A stretch of DNA of 64,000 nucleotides from Wurfbainia villosa (Eukaryota > Streptophyta > Magnoliopsida > Zingiberales > Zingiberaceae), in contig CM045987.1 in the NCBI GenBank assembly GCA_025175895.1, forward strand, positions 31,522,113 through 31,586,112, in the 5' to 3' direction. How positions within the stretch are numbered: the first letter of the stretch is position 1; each line of letters begins with the position of its first letter. The notes under the pieces were generated by a model. It searched no databases. It worked only from the letters and a program-made list of their open reading frames with translations, and was not told the origin of the DNA. Shown piece by piece: positions 1-11,332 of the stretch. A program made the translations under genes and the position numbers.

Positions 1-219
1 GACACTCTCGAGTTCCGGTGAACCTTTTGGACGAGCGGGATTTGTGAAGGGCGTCGCATCGAGGGTAACATCCTTATCATGTAGATCTAAGGTAGATATA
101 GGGTTTTATACAAACACATACATGTTTTAGTTTTAATACATCTTCACACGGATCCGTGGCCGGACTTTCGGGGTTTCTGCAATGCAAAAAGCGGTGTTTA
201 CTGCTCGGAAAGTCCAACA
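1..219 (-). mobile_element. X1: terminal part of an LTR, inverted relative to X2
   Basis: This stretch is close to the reverse complement of 63816-64000 at the far end of the window. Read on the minus strand it starts TGTTGG at 219, as an LTR should. It then holds an A/T-rich hairpin remnant, a 12-bp palindrome cacggatccgtg (147-158) and a block matching the right-hand copy (for example ggtaacatccttatc). At 220 the sequence changes abruptly to the gag fragment of G1. I read this as the 5' end of an LTR whose element entered G1 and continues to the left of the window. The coding part is not visible, so the superfamily is unknown. A non-LTR repeat is possible, but the shared sharp end beginning TGTTGG or TATTGG argues for an LTR. 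Confidence 0.6.
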
Positions 220-546
220 GATTACATGCCCTTTAATGTAAATGATGCATGCATTGAAGAAAATAGGGCTTTAAGCGAAAAGGTAGACCATCTAACTAAA
301 GCCTTAGAGAAATTCACTATAGGCTCCAACACATTGAGCATGATCATAGGGAGCCAAAGGGCAAGATTTAATAAGAAAGGCCTAGGTTATAAAGGAAATA
401 AAAATGAAAAGGTCTATCATTGCCTAATTGCTAGGGGTCAAGCCAAAAATAAAACAATAGCTAGAAAATGGATCCCTAAGGAATTTCTGGTGAACCCTAT
501 AGGAAAGAATTTGTATTGGGTTTCCAAATCTATTCTTAAGGGTTAG
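220..546 (+). pseudogene. gag: G1 gag, C-terminal fragment
   Basis: About 108 codons remain open to the natural stop at 544-546. The protein matches the end of the G2 gag (50449-50769) almost residue for residue, including NDACIEENRAL, a short heptad-like helix (EKVDHLTKALEKF), GSQRARFNKKGLGY and the terminal PKEFLVNPIGKNLYW and VSKSILKG. Similar ends occur in the SIRE gag of element B (ending near NQYWVPK) and in the H remnant. In this family the region lies downstream of the zinc knuckle and is predicted to be coiled-coil. The N-terminal capsid-like domain and the knuckle are missing because X1 replaces them. It is a fragment, not a working gene; the in-frame ATG at 226 is just an internal methionine. 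Confidence 0.8.
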
Positions 547-1688
547 TAAAACCCTAGGATAGTCAACCATAGTGGACTTTATCTATATCATATTATTTGG
601 TTGACTTAGGATGGTGTGGGTTATAAATTTTTAATATAGTGTTGGGTGATGATATTGCATAACCCATAAATTGAATGTTTAAATCATGATTCATGCTCAA
701 TTTTATAATTTATAATCATGATATGCAATGATTGATGATTTATGATCATGATTGATAATTCTTGATGCATGTTCATGATTGGGTTTTTAGGATGATACTT
801 AACCATGGGTAGAAATGCATGAAATTTTGGTTAAGTACAAATACCTTTAGGAACATCTCACAACCCACTATAAGGCTAACTTGATTGAGAACATAGCAAT
901 GGGTGAGATGATAGGATGATACAAATGATCCACTAATGCTTATGACATTTAGATGGGTCATTAAGTGTATCAATAGAGCAATAATAGACCAATCATGGGG
1001 AAAACATATGTTTAATTCATATAAATATTTTCCAAAGATCATGGTTGGATATTTCAAATGATTTTAAAACCATTTTATGTTTCATAAATAGTGAGTTCAT
1101 GTTTTGAAAAACTTCAAGGCAAAACTAGGCTTTATAGTTGATACAAACCTTAGACTTTTTACAACTTTTGAGTTTTTGCCTAACTTGCAAAAATAAAATG
1201 AATTTTCATGAAAAATTATTTTTCACTGATAGAGGAACTCACAAGAAATATGTACTCAAAATTTCATGATTTTTCGAATTTCCTAAAAATTTTAATGCAT
1301 TTCTGAAATTGGAGTTCGAAAATCAAAAAACCTGAAATTTGCGTGCCAGTCGACTGATCCTCTAATTCAGTCGACTGATGTACTATGCACAAGCACAGTA
1401 ACCTGTTTTATCAGGTTTTGAGTGGTTTTTGGGTATTTTTCTTCCATTAGAGTTGATGTCATGAATATATAACATTTGCATAATGTTTTTGATGGTGTCA
1501 AAGGGGGAGAATTGATAGGTTTAAGTTAATCATGCAAAAAGTGAAATTTTAGCATGTCGTAAGGGGGAGTTGCATGTTTAAGGGGGAGTTGTTATACTCA
1601 TATTTATTTACATGCATTCTTGCCTTATGTTTTACGTATTTGTTTGACCTAACTTAAACGGATTGCCACACATAAAAAAGGGAGAGAT
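547..1688 (+). other. G1 noncoding 3' region with polypurine tract
   Basis: No reading frame of note occurs here. The block aligns with 50770-51916 of G2, including the stretches around aggatgatacttaaccatgg, gaccaatcatggggaaaaca and ggcaaaactaggctttatag. Two CAGTCGACTG-type motifs lie near 1348-1380. Runs of aaaggggga occur near 1500-1590. The polypurine tract aaaaaagggagagat (1674-1688) directly precedes the LTR and would prime plus-strand DNA synthesis. Conservation with G2 and, more weakly, H suggests an ancestral feature of this non-autonomous family rather than random filler. Confidence 0.75.
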
Positions 1689-1878
1689 TGTTAGGGCAAT
1701 CAACCCATGATGTGGTTTTGATGTGTGGCAAAGGGTTTAAGTTAGGTTGTTATGATTTTGATATGTGCGTTGGAGTCTTGCAGGACTTAGTAATTTTCAC
1801 AATGTTAGCTTGACGAAGAATCGACAAGTCACCATCTCATGACTCCATTCTTGAGTTGATGAAGGAGCATTACGGAAG
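1689..1878 (+). repeat. G1 3' LTR, left part
   Basis: It starts TGTTAGGGCAATCAACCC, the same start as both G2 LTRs (47828, 51917). It runs through the shared ggagtcttgcaggacttag stretch up to the insertion of E after 1878. The reading resumes at 20287 with cgaagccgtgtgcttggtgc. Joining the two sides gives the order found in the G2 LTR (gcattgcagagtcgtgcgct). Confidence 0.85.
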
Positions 1879-2001
1879 TGTAGGGAGTTGCTTCGGAGGC
1901 TCATTGGCTCCCATGTCCCCGGATTAAAATTTTCACTAATGAAAGAATTAATCCGGATGGGTTGAGCTTCCTTAGCACAACCTATTCGTCGTCGTGCTAA
2001 C
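1879..2001 (-). repeat. E 3' LTR, outer fragment left of F
   Basis: The 123 bp match the start of the E 5' LTR at 18251-18373 (gggagttgcttcggaggctc). The piece ends with ctaac (1997-2001), which is the target site duplicated by F. Confidence 0.85.
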
Positions 2002-4155
2002 TGTTGAGTTTCCGGCACCGCGACGTGTGTGTGTTCGATCATGTTTCGTAAACATGAACACAGCGGAAGCAATAAAAATAATAAATCTACATTTATTACA
2101 ACACACACAACACACGCATGCATATTACAACAAGTGTAGACATAACCGTAAATTTAAATTTGCAATAAAAGGAAATTTATCTACGTTATACCTTTCGTAT
2201 GACGTGTAGCGGGAACGACATCAACCGGAACGATCCTCGATAGAATCGTCTCTATCCGTATCCACGCCGAGTTCCTCGGGACGACTTCGCTAAGCCACGA
2301 GCTTCGTCTTCGTACGGGTTACTAGCCTCGTGTTGAAGATGACGTGATCGAGAGATGATCACGATCCGAATCCAAATTCGGATCCTAATACGAGTTCTCA
2401 AAACTCGCTTCTCCGGAGAGGTATTCGTCAACCAATTGACGAATCCTTCATCCTCCACCTCAGAGGATTACCGGAGATCGAATCCCCGATAAGTTAGCCG
2501 CTGTCGGAGCTCTAACCGTCGTCCAAACGACGCCCGACGAGGAGAAGAAGATGTCCGTAAAAACTGGACAGCTTGGTGGAGGAGGCGCCGCCAAAACAAG
2601 GAAGCCAAGTGCTCACCTTATCGCCACACCCAAGGAAGATCACCGAGCGAGGGGGAAGGAAGGCTCCTTCGACGTTGGAGGAGGAGAGGGCGGCACTAGG
2701 TTGGCGCCAATCCTTCAAGGGGTGGGCGGCAACTCTTGAGGCTAGGGTTTTGGATTAGGGGCTTAATTATCCATTAAGCCCTCTTTATAGAGAACTAATT
2801 CTCTTAATGGTTATTGGATCATAACCATTAGGCCCGTTAACCCGCTCCATTAAGATAAGTTAAAATAAACCAAACCATGATGGTTTATTTTAAGTTAAAT
2901 GAACCAACCAACTTTTGGTTCATTCGCTTAAAATAAACCAAACCCTTTGGTTTATTCTCCTTCATTGATTAGAACCAAACCATTTTGGTTTATCCATTAC
3001 GTCTTCATAAGACTCGCCCATCCACGCTCCATTGCGATCAAACGATTTCATGCTCGCTTATGTTTGGTCCAACCAAACCTAGTTTCTCTCGAGAATCCCA
3101 TTCTCAAGCTCATTTTAAATCCTTTGGATTACGCTGCGTGGTGACCAAATAGGTTCTCGGTTTATGTTGGCCGCCTATAATTAACCATTAATTATAGAAC
3201 GATCATGAGTGGCACCTAGTAGTACATCATGATCCCCAATTAAAAAAGATCAATGGTTGATCCAACTATTTCTGAAACCCTTCAGTAGCTCGAATGATTC
3301 GTGCCCCATTCCCTTCACTCATCTTATACCCACTTGGTTCAGGACATGGTCTATAGTGTCAGTCCCCACTAGGCTGACTACGTCACACCTAGCCCAAGTA
3401 TCATTTCCTCGTCCTGCAGATTCTAGTTACTGCACATGTATCGAAGAGTACCTTACTCTAAACATGTAATGCTTTGGCCAAAGACTTTAGTAACAATCCG
3501 ACGAGAGGCCATGGGTATACATCTCCTCGCAAGGAGTGGTGAATCCTTTATAGGCTATTCAAACACCTTCGATCACTCGACTTATACCCAAATCATCCTG
3601 GTCCACATCTCCTTAGAGATGTTTGCTTAAGATGTCAAAGCATAAGTCTCCATGATCAAGATGACTTGAATACCGCAAGTCAAAGGAACATCGCACTTAA
3701 GCTACAGTAAGAACTTCATTGACATATCCATATATGCAGAGAACCATATGAAGTCTTACGGCTGGTCACTCCAATGAACTAGTTACCATAACTAGCATCC
3801 ACGATCAACTCCGGACATCACTATGTCTCTAGCCAGTGAGAATCAGCTGCTTGGATACACCAAGGAGTATACCTCGTGCTAGTCTCGACAGAATTGATGG
3901 TGTCCAAATCCATCAATTCATCGACTAGGGATAATTCCGATACATCACAATTACACATGTAGAGATACTCACTAGTTGTGATCCAATCACAAATTCTCTC
4001 ATGCTGTGAATCGTATCGTGGACATTCAGTAAATGAGTTTAAGATCCAATCAAATACATAAAACATGTATACTCAAATAGTTAATCTTCATTTATCATAT
4101 AAATGGTTCATACATAAGGCGATTGCCTTAAGACATCTCTCATATATTACTAACA
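2002..4155 (-). repeat. F 3' LTR
   Basis: This is a 2154-bp LTR paired with 9114-11332. Most of it is nearly identical to its partner. The region around 2500-3450 has many small deletions relative to the 5' copy, for example near 2551-2740 and 3000-3150. A reverse TATA-like tttata occurs at 2784-2789, and cacagcggaagc lies near 2059-2070. Reading frames within the LTR are chance. Confidence 0.9.
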
Positions 4156-4168
4156 GACTCCCACTTGG
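4156..4168 (-). other. F polypurine tract
   Basis: On the minus strand this reads as a purine-rich ccaagtgggagtc immediately upstream of the 3' LTR. It would prime plus-strand synthesis during reverse transcription. Confidence 0.65.
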
Positions 4169-4697
4169 CCTAATGTCAATCGCTACGGTATCCAATACCA
4201 TAAGCTCGAACATGACCCTCAAACTTATTTTGAGGTAATGCCTTAGTCAAGGGATCCGCTAGGTTCCTTTCAGTGGGAATTTTCTCGATTTGTATTTCAT
4301 TCCTACTGATGATCTCTCTGATAAGATGATAGCGGCGAAGCACATGTTTGGATCATTGATGAGACCACATCATGTTCAGAGATGAACTTCTTGATCCAAA
4401 CCGCCTTTGTCGCCTAAAGTTACAATGTATTCTCGCCTTAGTGCGTAATCCGCTTATAGGCCGTCAAGCTTGGAACCTTTCCAACTTATTGCGCCTCCAT
4501 TCTAGGTGAATACATACCTGCATAAGACATGGAATCATCCTTGTCTCATTCGATCCGCATCCGTGATACCCACGTATCACCATGTACCCTTCTCCATATA
4601 TTAGGAACACATCCTTAGTTCTTCTCAAGTACTTAAGGATCGCCTTAATACCGCCAATGATCCATTCCTGGATCAGACTGGTATCTGCTCGTGACAC
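4169..4697 (-). pseudogene. F RNase H, broken
   Basis: Downstream of RT the minus strand still shows the link AILKYLRRTKDVFLIYGEGY and, toward the PPT, remnants of the C-terminal DPLTKALP-type end, but in different frames. The TEAEY-type catalytic block of Copia RNase H is not readable as one frame. At least one frameshift separates it from the RT frame (frames overlap at 4645-4697). The enzyme would have degraded RNA in RNA/DNA hybrids inside the virus-like particle; it is certainly inactive here. Confidence 0.65.
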
Positions 4698-5676
4698 TCA
4701 GAGCGTACGATACATCGGGCCTCGTACATAACATAGCAGACATGATAGATCCTATTGCGGATGCATAGGGAATCTTACTCATGCAAATCCTCTCGTCTTC
4801 TGTGCGCGGACACATAGACTTCGAAAGGTGTACCCCATGCCTGATGGGTAGGAAACCTTTCTTGGATTCCGACATGCTAAACCTCTTTAGCACTCGGTCT
4901 ATATATGTAGACTGCGAAAGACCAAGCAACCGTTTCGATCTATCTCTATAGATCTTAATCCCGAGGATGTAGGTTGCTTCTCCCAGGTCTTTCATGGAGA
5001 ATGTCTTGGATAACCAAACCTTCACTCGATCAGAAGATTGAAACATCGCTTCTATAAGTAGTATGTCATCGACATACAATACTAGGAATACGACTGCACT
5101 CCCACTAACCTTCTTGTACACACAAGGTTCGTCTGGATTTTGTGAGAAATCAAACTTTTTGATTGTCTCATCAAAATGGATATTCCAGCTCCTGGATGCT
5201 TGCTTCAATCCATAAATGGACCATCGCAATTTGCATACCTTGGTTTTATCAACCGATGTGAAACCCTCAGGTTGTATCATATACACGCCCTCGAAAGGTG
5301 TTTCCATTAAGGAAAGTTGTTTTCACATCCATCCGCCATATCTCATAATCATAATGAGCCGCTATGGAGCATCCGAATGGATTTAAGCATAGCTACAAAG
5401 TAATAGGTTTCTCATAATCAACACCTTGTTTTGACGATATCCTTTCGCAACCAATCTAGCCTTATAGGTAATCACATTACCATCCATGTCGGTTTTCTTC
5501 TTGAAAACCCACTTGCACCCTATAGGCTTTATCCCTTCAGGTGGGTCAACCAAGTTCCAAACTTGGTTTTCATACATGGAATCCATTTCCGACTTCATGG
5601 CACCAAGCCACTTATCCCTTTCTGAACTTGTCAAGACTTCTTCATAACGTAGGCTCTCATCATCAATGAGTAACAC
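4645..5676 (-). pseudogene. F reverse transcriptase
   Basis: Two open segments cover the RT domain. Positions 5676-5383 contain the N-terminal part (NQVWNLVDPPEGIKPIGCKW, YKARLVAKGYRQ). Positions 5307-4645 contain IYGLKQASRSWNI, PDEPCVYKK and the catalytic YVDD at 5076-5065. Between them (5382-5308) the DVKTAFLNG-type block is frame-broken; remnants of it are seen in the antisense text near 5310-5340. The RT would copy genomic RNA into cDNA. The two frames show it is a pseudogene. The C-terminal block KKGFLPIRHGVHLSKSMCP is characteristic of this Copia group. Confidence 0.85.
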
Positions 5677-5699
5677 GCCGCTCGATTCACTTACGAGAA

Positions 5700-6470
5700 T
5701 CCATATCTCTCGTGAATATTGCGGTTCTACCGTGATCTACGAAGATGTGGTGTTACAATAGGTCCAAATGATTGCTCATCACTATGAGTTGTACCTGTCA
5801 GTGCTTCACTGTGTATCTCATTAATGTCTATTTGAGTCTCTCGAAGCCTCCTCAAGCTCGACGACACTCCCAATCGCTTTCTTGCAAGAGAAACTCTTTC
5901 TCTAGAAACACAAAGATGCCTCAAACAAACATCTTTGTTCCACAGATGATAGAATTGGTAACCCCTTGTTTCCTTAGGGTATCCAATAAATAGACATTTA
6001 TCGACTTAGCATCCAATTTGTCACATCGCTTCACATAAGCAGGACAACCCCATATCTTCAAGTAAGATACATGAGGTTTCTTACCATTCCATATCTCATA
6101 TGGAGTAGTTGAGACTACCTTGGTAGGCATTCTGTTTAACAAGTAAATAGCTGTCTGAAGTGCATAGCCCCAAAAGGACTTGGGAAGAGTCGCATGATTC
6201 ATCATTGACCTGACCATGTCCAACAAGGTCCTAGATGCCTCTCGGATACACCATTATGCTGCGGTGTATATGGCGGAGTCCATTGAGACAATATACCATT
6301 GTCTCTTAGATAATCAAGAAACTCTTGACTTAAGTATTCACCACCTCGATCCGATCGAAGTATTTTAATACTCTTATCATGTTGTTTCTCTACTTCATTT
6401 CTGAATTCTTTGAACCTTTCAAAGGCTTCAGACTTGTGTTTCATCAAGAACACATACCCAAACCGTGAGT
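5700..6470 (-). pseudogene. F integrase core and C-terminal part
   Basis: Segment 6453-6202 has KSIKILRSDRGGEYLS with the second catalytic Asp and then TPQHNGVSER with the catalytic Glu. Segment 6226-5921 continues with MVRSMMNHATLPKSFWGYA and the GKKPHVSYLKIWGCPAYV block. The join at 6202-6226 is a frameshift. The first Asp and the HHCC zinc domain lie upstream in frame-broken sequence (6480-6720). Integrase joined the cDNA ends to the host DNA, making the 5-bp duplications seen in this window. Confidence 0.8.
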
Positions 6471-7204
6471 GATCATCGGTGAAGGTAATGAAGTAGCTAT
6501 AGCCTCATAATGCTTGAGTTGACATAGGTCCACATACATCAGTATGTATTAGACCTAGTAACTCTCCCACTCGTTCACCTTTTCAAGTAAAAGGTAACTT
6601 AGTCATCTTGCCTTTTAAGCATGATTCGCATGTATCGTATGAATCCAATTCAAACGATTCCAGAATTCCACATCGGTGTAATTCGGACATGCGTTTCTTG
6701 CTTATATGGCCAAGATGACAATGCTACATATGGGAGTCTATTTGATTATCCTTTCGAGCACGCTTGTTGCTCGCTTCGATATTGAAGATGTCACTGGATA
6801 CGTCCAACGTATAAACACCATTGCTTAAAGTTCCAGTCTCATAAAGAACTCCATTCAAAGTTATGTAACAACAATTGTTACTAAAAGTCAAATGGTACCC
6901 ATTTCTATTTAAACAAGAAATAGAAATGATGTTCTTTATCAACGAAGGAACATAAAAGCAATTGTCCAGTTCTAAGACAAGTCCTGTAGGGAGTTTCAAC
7001 AAATGCGTTCCAATGGCGATCGCAAAGAACCTTTGCTCCATTCCCAACACGCAAATTTGACTCTCCCTTGACGAGTCTTCTTCTATTCCTTAGCCCATGT
7101 ATGTCATTACATATATGTGAGCCACACCCAGTATCCAATACCCAAGTGTTTGAGGAAATAGAATAACAATCAATAACGAAGATATCTGAAGAAGATGGGG
7201 CATC
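6471..7204 (-). pseudogene. F protease and GAG-preINT region
   Basis: An aspartic protease motif WVLDTGCGSH lies at about 7141-7112 (Asp at 7135), followed by the usual glycine-rich NLRVGNGAKV. After a frameshift near 7050 the open segment 7050-6724 carries the end of the protease and the preINT region (LELDNCFYVPSLIKNIISIS). The protease would cut the Gag-Pol polyprotein. The zinc-finger part of integrase after 6724 has several stops. Confidence 0.75.
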
Positions 7205-7830
7205 CGATGCCTTATTCTTCTTCACGGACTCAAGATAAATCTTGCACTTTCTTCGCAAATGGCTCTCCTTGCCATAATGATGGCAAGTTTCCTTTTGTGC
7301 TAGTTCTACCTTCTTAGCCCTTCTCTTATTTCCCTTCTGCTGTTCCTTTGACTTCCTCTTAGAACCTTTCTTCGAGGAATCAACTAACAAAGACTGGCCC
7401 CTCGCTCATGCTTCTCGTAAGACTCCACCTTTCAAAGATATTGAGCAAGACCACGATGAACCTCCTAGCATCTCAGAGGTGAAGAGGAGCTTTGAGACTT
7501 CAAACCTTTCGAATCTCACTTGCTCATCAACCAACTCACAAAGATGAAGGACTACGATATGAGCATCCATATGCTCATGCTGCTTTCGTAGCTTGGGTTC
7601 CATCGCGGCTAGCATGATGCAACTCATTTGTTCATAATCACTCACATGTTTTTGATAGGCCGACAATTGGTCCAGAGTTGCATCGTCACTAGGACGGGCG
7701 GGAAGAGGCGCTTCGAGGACATTTGCAAGCTTTTCAACCTAACAATTCTCAAGCTTCTAAGCCAGTCCAAGAAGCTCGGCCCAGTCAATTTATTCGAATC
7801 CAAAATGGAACGCAAATTCAAAGACATCAT
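7205..7830 (-). pseudogene. gag: F gag
   Basis: The likely start is the Met at 7830 or 7827, giving MSLNLRSILDSNKLTGPSF, the usual Copia gag start. The reading then breaks near 7670. Segment 7666-7406 holds the helical capsid part (MLAAMEPKLRKQHEHMDAH, LCELVDEQVRFERFEVSKLL). Segment 7390-7240 holds a basic stretch and a damaged zinc knuckle: CHHYGKESHLRRKC at 7285-7244, where the second Cys of CX2CX4HX4C is Tyr. Three frames are therefore needed. Gag would have formed the particle and bound the RNA through the knuckle. Confidence 0.8.
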
Positions 7831-9100
7831 GATCAATCTTAGAAATACAAAACGAGCATATATGAGAAAATGATTTTTAAAATGCATCAATATACATTTA
7901 TAAATCCCATTCATTTTTCGAATTTCAAAAACCCCAAAATCACTTTGGGAGATCGTAGGTCCATCTCCGAATGGGCTGATATCCATCATAGTTATGAACA
8001 ACCTTGGAGAGAGTCCAACAAGCCATTCATAACTACGACGGTAGGTATCAACTATACCGATTGCATATCACGTATATGCAACTATCACAATGTGCTATCA
8101 ACTAATTGAATGTTCACACATACATCGGGTTGTTAACACATTAACAAGTATGCATCATATGCATAGCACCCAACTTCACCTCCCTTTACATCGACCTTGG
8201 AGAGAGTCCAACAAGTTGATGCTCCAGGTTAAAGCCAACCCATTAATCGGAAAATAGTTTTAATATGGTTAGAGCGCATTCAACCAATTAGCCCAGCTTG
8301 GAGAGAGTCCAACAACCAAAGCTAACGATTGACCTCTGACTCTTACCATATTAGTATTAAACTATTCCATGGTTTGAACATGTTCGGGTTCGAGACGGGC
8401 TTGGAGAGAGTCCAACAACCCAAACAAGAAATGGAACTCTGGTTCTAACCATATTAATGGAAGGTGTAGGCTTTAATATTGTTTAAGGGTTTTATGTCTC
8501 ATCCTCTTTGCATGCAAATAACTATTATCTACATGGCATGGCATACATGGAATACATCTACATGTCACGACACGCATGGCATAATGTTATGCATCTAATG
8601 CAATTATATGGCATACAATTATGTCATGTATATAATTTCCTTATATGTCATAACTATTTATGGAAATAAAATATGTTTAAGATTTGATTCTCCAAATCAA
8701 ATCATAATTAAATTAGGAAACAAATTTCCAAATCTAATCACATATTTTATTCATGGAATTATTTGACTAAGGAAAATCTATTTAGGAAACCAATTTCCTA
8801 AATCATTAAAACTACTTATGGAAATGAAATATTTTAAGATTTGATTTCCCAAATCAAATCATGATTAAATTAGGAAACAAATTTCCAGAATCTAATCAAA
8901 TATTTTATTTATGGAAAATATCAATTTCCATAAATACTTCTAACTTTCCAAAAGTGGAAGATTTCCATAAATACTTCTAGACTTTCCAAAATTGAAAAAT
9001 TTCCATAAATACTTCTAAATTTCCAAAATTAGAAAATTTCCAGAAATACATTATGACTATCACAAAACCATTTTTACGATTATGTCGAAACACAACCTGG
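7831..9100 (-). other. F 5' leader with four copies of a 19-bp repeat
   Basis: This is untranslated sequence between PBS and gag. The plus-strand text CTTGGAGAGAGTCCAACAA occurs four times without change at 8003-8021, 8196-8214, 8297-8315 and 8400-8418. The part from 8620 to 9060 is AT-rich and made of diverged short repeats (aggaaacaaatttcc, tttccataaatacttct). Leaders of LTR retroelements hold the packaging and dimerisation signals, so the repeats may be structural RNA arms; that is inference. Confidence 0.65.
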
Positions 9101-9112
9101 GCTCTGATACCA
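9101..9112 (-). other. F primer binding site (tRNA-Met type)
   Basis: The minus strand reads tggtatcagagc, the complement of the 3' end of initiator tRNA-Met. It sits 1 base inside the 5' LTR end at 9114, the normal position for priming minus-strand cDNA. Confidence 0.9.
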
Positions 9113-9113
9113 C

Positions 9114-11332
9114 TGTTGGGTTTCCGGTACCGCGGCGTGTGTGTGTTCGATCATGTTTCGTAAACATGAACACAGCGGATGCAATAAAAATAATAAATCT
9201 ACATTTATTACAACACACACAACACACGCATGCATATTACAATAAGTGTAGACATAACCATAAATTTAAATTTGAAATAAAAGGAAATTTATCTACGTTA
9301 TACCTTTCGTATGACGTGTAGCGGGAACGGCATCAACCGGAATGATTCTCGCTAGAATCGTCTCTATCCGTATCCACGCCGAGTTCCTCGGGATGACTTC
9401 GCTAAGCCACGAGCTTCGTCTTCGTACGGGTTACTAGCCTCGTGTTGAAGACGACGTGATCGAGAGATGATCACGATCCGAATCCAAATTCGGATCCTAA
9501 TACGAGTTCTCAAAACTCGCTTCTCCGGAGAGGTATTCGTCAACCAATTGACGAATCCTTCGTCCTCCACCTCAGAGGATTACCGGAGATCGAATCCCCG
9601 GTAAGTTAGCCGCTGTCGGAGCTCTAACCGTCGTCCAAACGATGCTCCGATGAGAGGAGAAGAAGCTGTCCAGAAAACTAGACAACTTGGTGGAGGAGTA
9701 GGCACCGGCCAAAACAAGGAAGCCAAGTGCTCACCTTATCGCCACACCCAAGGAAGATCACCGGAGCACCAACCGGCAAAGCCTCGAGGCCGGCGAGGAA
9801 GGAAGGCTCCTTCTGGACGCCGGTTGGAGGAGGAGAGGGGCGGCAGCCTAGGGTTGGCGCCGAATCCTTCAAGGGGTGGGCGGCAACTCTTGAGGCTAGG
9901 GGTTTTTTATTAGGGCTTAATTATCCATTAAGCCCTCTTTTATAGAGAACTAATTCTCTTAATGGTTATTGGATCATAACCATTAGGCCCGTTAACCCGC
10001 TCCATTAAGATAAGTTAAAATAAACCAAACCATGATGGTTTATTTTAAGTTAAAACGAACCGAACCAACTTTTGGTTCATTCGTTTAAAATAAACCAAAC
10101 CCTTTGGTTTATTCTCCTCCATTGGATTAGAACCAAACCATTTTGGTTTATCCATTACGTCTTCATAAGACTCGGCCCATCCACGCTTCCACTGCGACTG
10201 AAACGATTTCATGCTCACTTTATGTTTGGCCCAACCAAACCTAGTTTCTCTCGGTCTGAGAATCCCATTCTCAAGCTCGTTTTAAATCCTTTGGATTACG
10301 CTCGTTGTGCGTGTGACCAAATAGGTTCTCGGTTTATGTTGGCCGTCTATAATTAACCATTAATTATAGAACGATCATGAGTGGCACCTAGTAGTACATC
10401 ATGATCCCCAATTAACCGAAAAGATCAACGGTTGATCCAGAACTATTTCTGAAACCCTTCAGCAGCTCGAATGATTCATGCCCCATTCCCTTCACTCATC
10501 TTATACCCACTTGGTTCAGGACATGGTCTATTGTGTCAGTCCCCACTAGGCTGACTATGTCACACCTAGCCCAAGTATCATTTGCTCGTCCTACGGATTC
10601 TAGTTACTGCACATGTATCGAAGAGTACTTTACTCTAAACATGTAATGCTTTGGCCAAAGACTTTAGTAACAATCCGACGAGAGGCCATGGGTATACATC
10701 TGCTCGCAAGGAGTGGTGAATCCTTTATAGGCTATTCAAACACCTTCGATCACTTCGACTTATACCCAATCATCCCGGGTCCACATCTCCTTAGAGATGT
10801 TTGCTTAAGATGTCAAAGCATAAGTCTCCATGATCAAGATGACTTGAATACCGCAAGTCAAAGGAACATCGCACTTAAGCTACAGTAAGAACTTCATTGA
10901 CATATCCATATATGCAGAGAACCATATGAAGTCTTACGGCTGGTCACTCCAATGAACTAGTTACCATAACTAGCATCCACGATCAACTCCGGACATCACT
11001 ATGTCTCCAGCCAGTGAGAATCAGCTGCTTGGATACACCAAAGAGTATACCTCGTGCTAGTCTCGACAGAATTGATGGTGTCCAAATCCATCAATTCATC
11101 GACTAGGGATAATTCTGATACATCACAATTACACATGTAGAGATACTCACTAGTTGTGATCCAATCACAAATTCTCTCATGCTGTGAATCGTATCGTGGA
11201 CATTCAGTAAATGAGTTTAAGATCCAATCAAATATATAAAACATGTATACTCAAATAGTGAATCTTCATTTATCATATAAATGGTTCATACATAAGGCGA
11301 TCCCTTAGGACATCTCTCATATATTACTAACA
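9114..11332 (-). repeat. F 5' LTR
   Basis: A 2219-bp LTR, termini TGTTGG...TAACA, followed by TSD ctaac at 11333-11337. It carries a TATA-like box (reverse tttata, 9939-9944) that would drive transcription to the left, and a conserved cacagcgga(t) motif near 9171. Compared with the 3' copy it keeps extra bases in GC-rich parts (9650-9900, 10180-10320). Confidence 0.9.
9939..9944 (-). promoter_or_regulatory. F 5' LTR TATA box
   Basis: The minus strand reads ctataaaag in the LTR, in a plausible U3 position. The same place in the 3' LTR (2784-2789) has ctataaag. No other promoter element is evident. Confidence 0.55.

Larger units (their letters stand above)
220..1878 (+). mobile_element. G1: 3' part of a gag-only LTR retrotransposon
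   Basis: The segment matches the 3' half of the complete element G2 (50441-52100) in order: gag C-terminus, about 1.1 kb of AT-rich noncoding DNA with two CAGTCGACTG motifs, polypurine tract, then LTR. It has no pol genes. The left side is cut by X1 at 219/220. The 3' LTR is interrupted at 1878 by element E and resumes at 20287. G1 is presumably non-autonomous and depended on a SIRE-type Copia element for enzymes. That dependence is inferred from matching LTR ends and PBS/PPT type, not shown here. Confidence 0.8.
2002..11332 (-). mobile_element. F: Copia (Angela/Tork-type) LTR retrotransposon, degenerate
   Basis: A complete but broken minus-strand element of about 9.3 kb. The LTRs run TGTTG...TAACA (2002-4155 and 9114-11332). 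A perfect 5-bp TSD, ctaac, lies at 1997-2001 and 11333-11337. The PBS next to the 5' LTR is complementary to tRNA-Met (rc tggtatcagagc). The gag-PR-INT-RT-RH order is Copia. The coding part is split by several frameshifts and stops. The RT block (KKGFLPIRHGVHLSK, IPYASAIGSIM, ALCTRPDVSYALS-like) is typical of the Angela/Tork group. F lies inside the 3' LTR of E, so it is younger than E. Confidence 0.9.
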
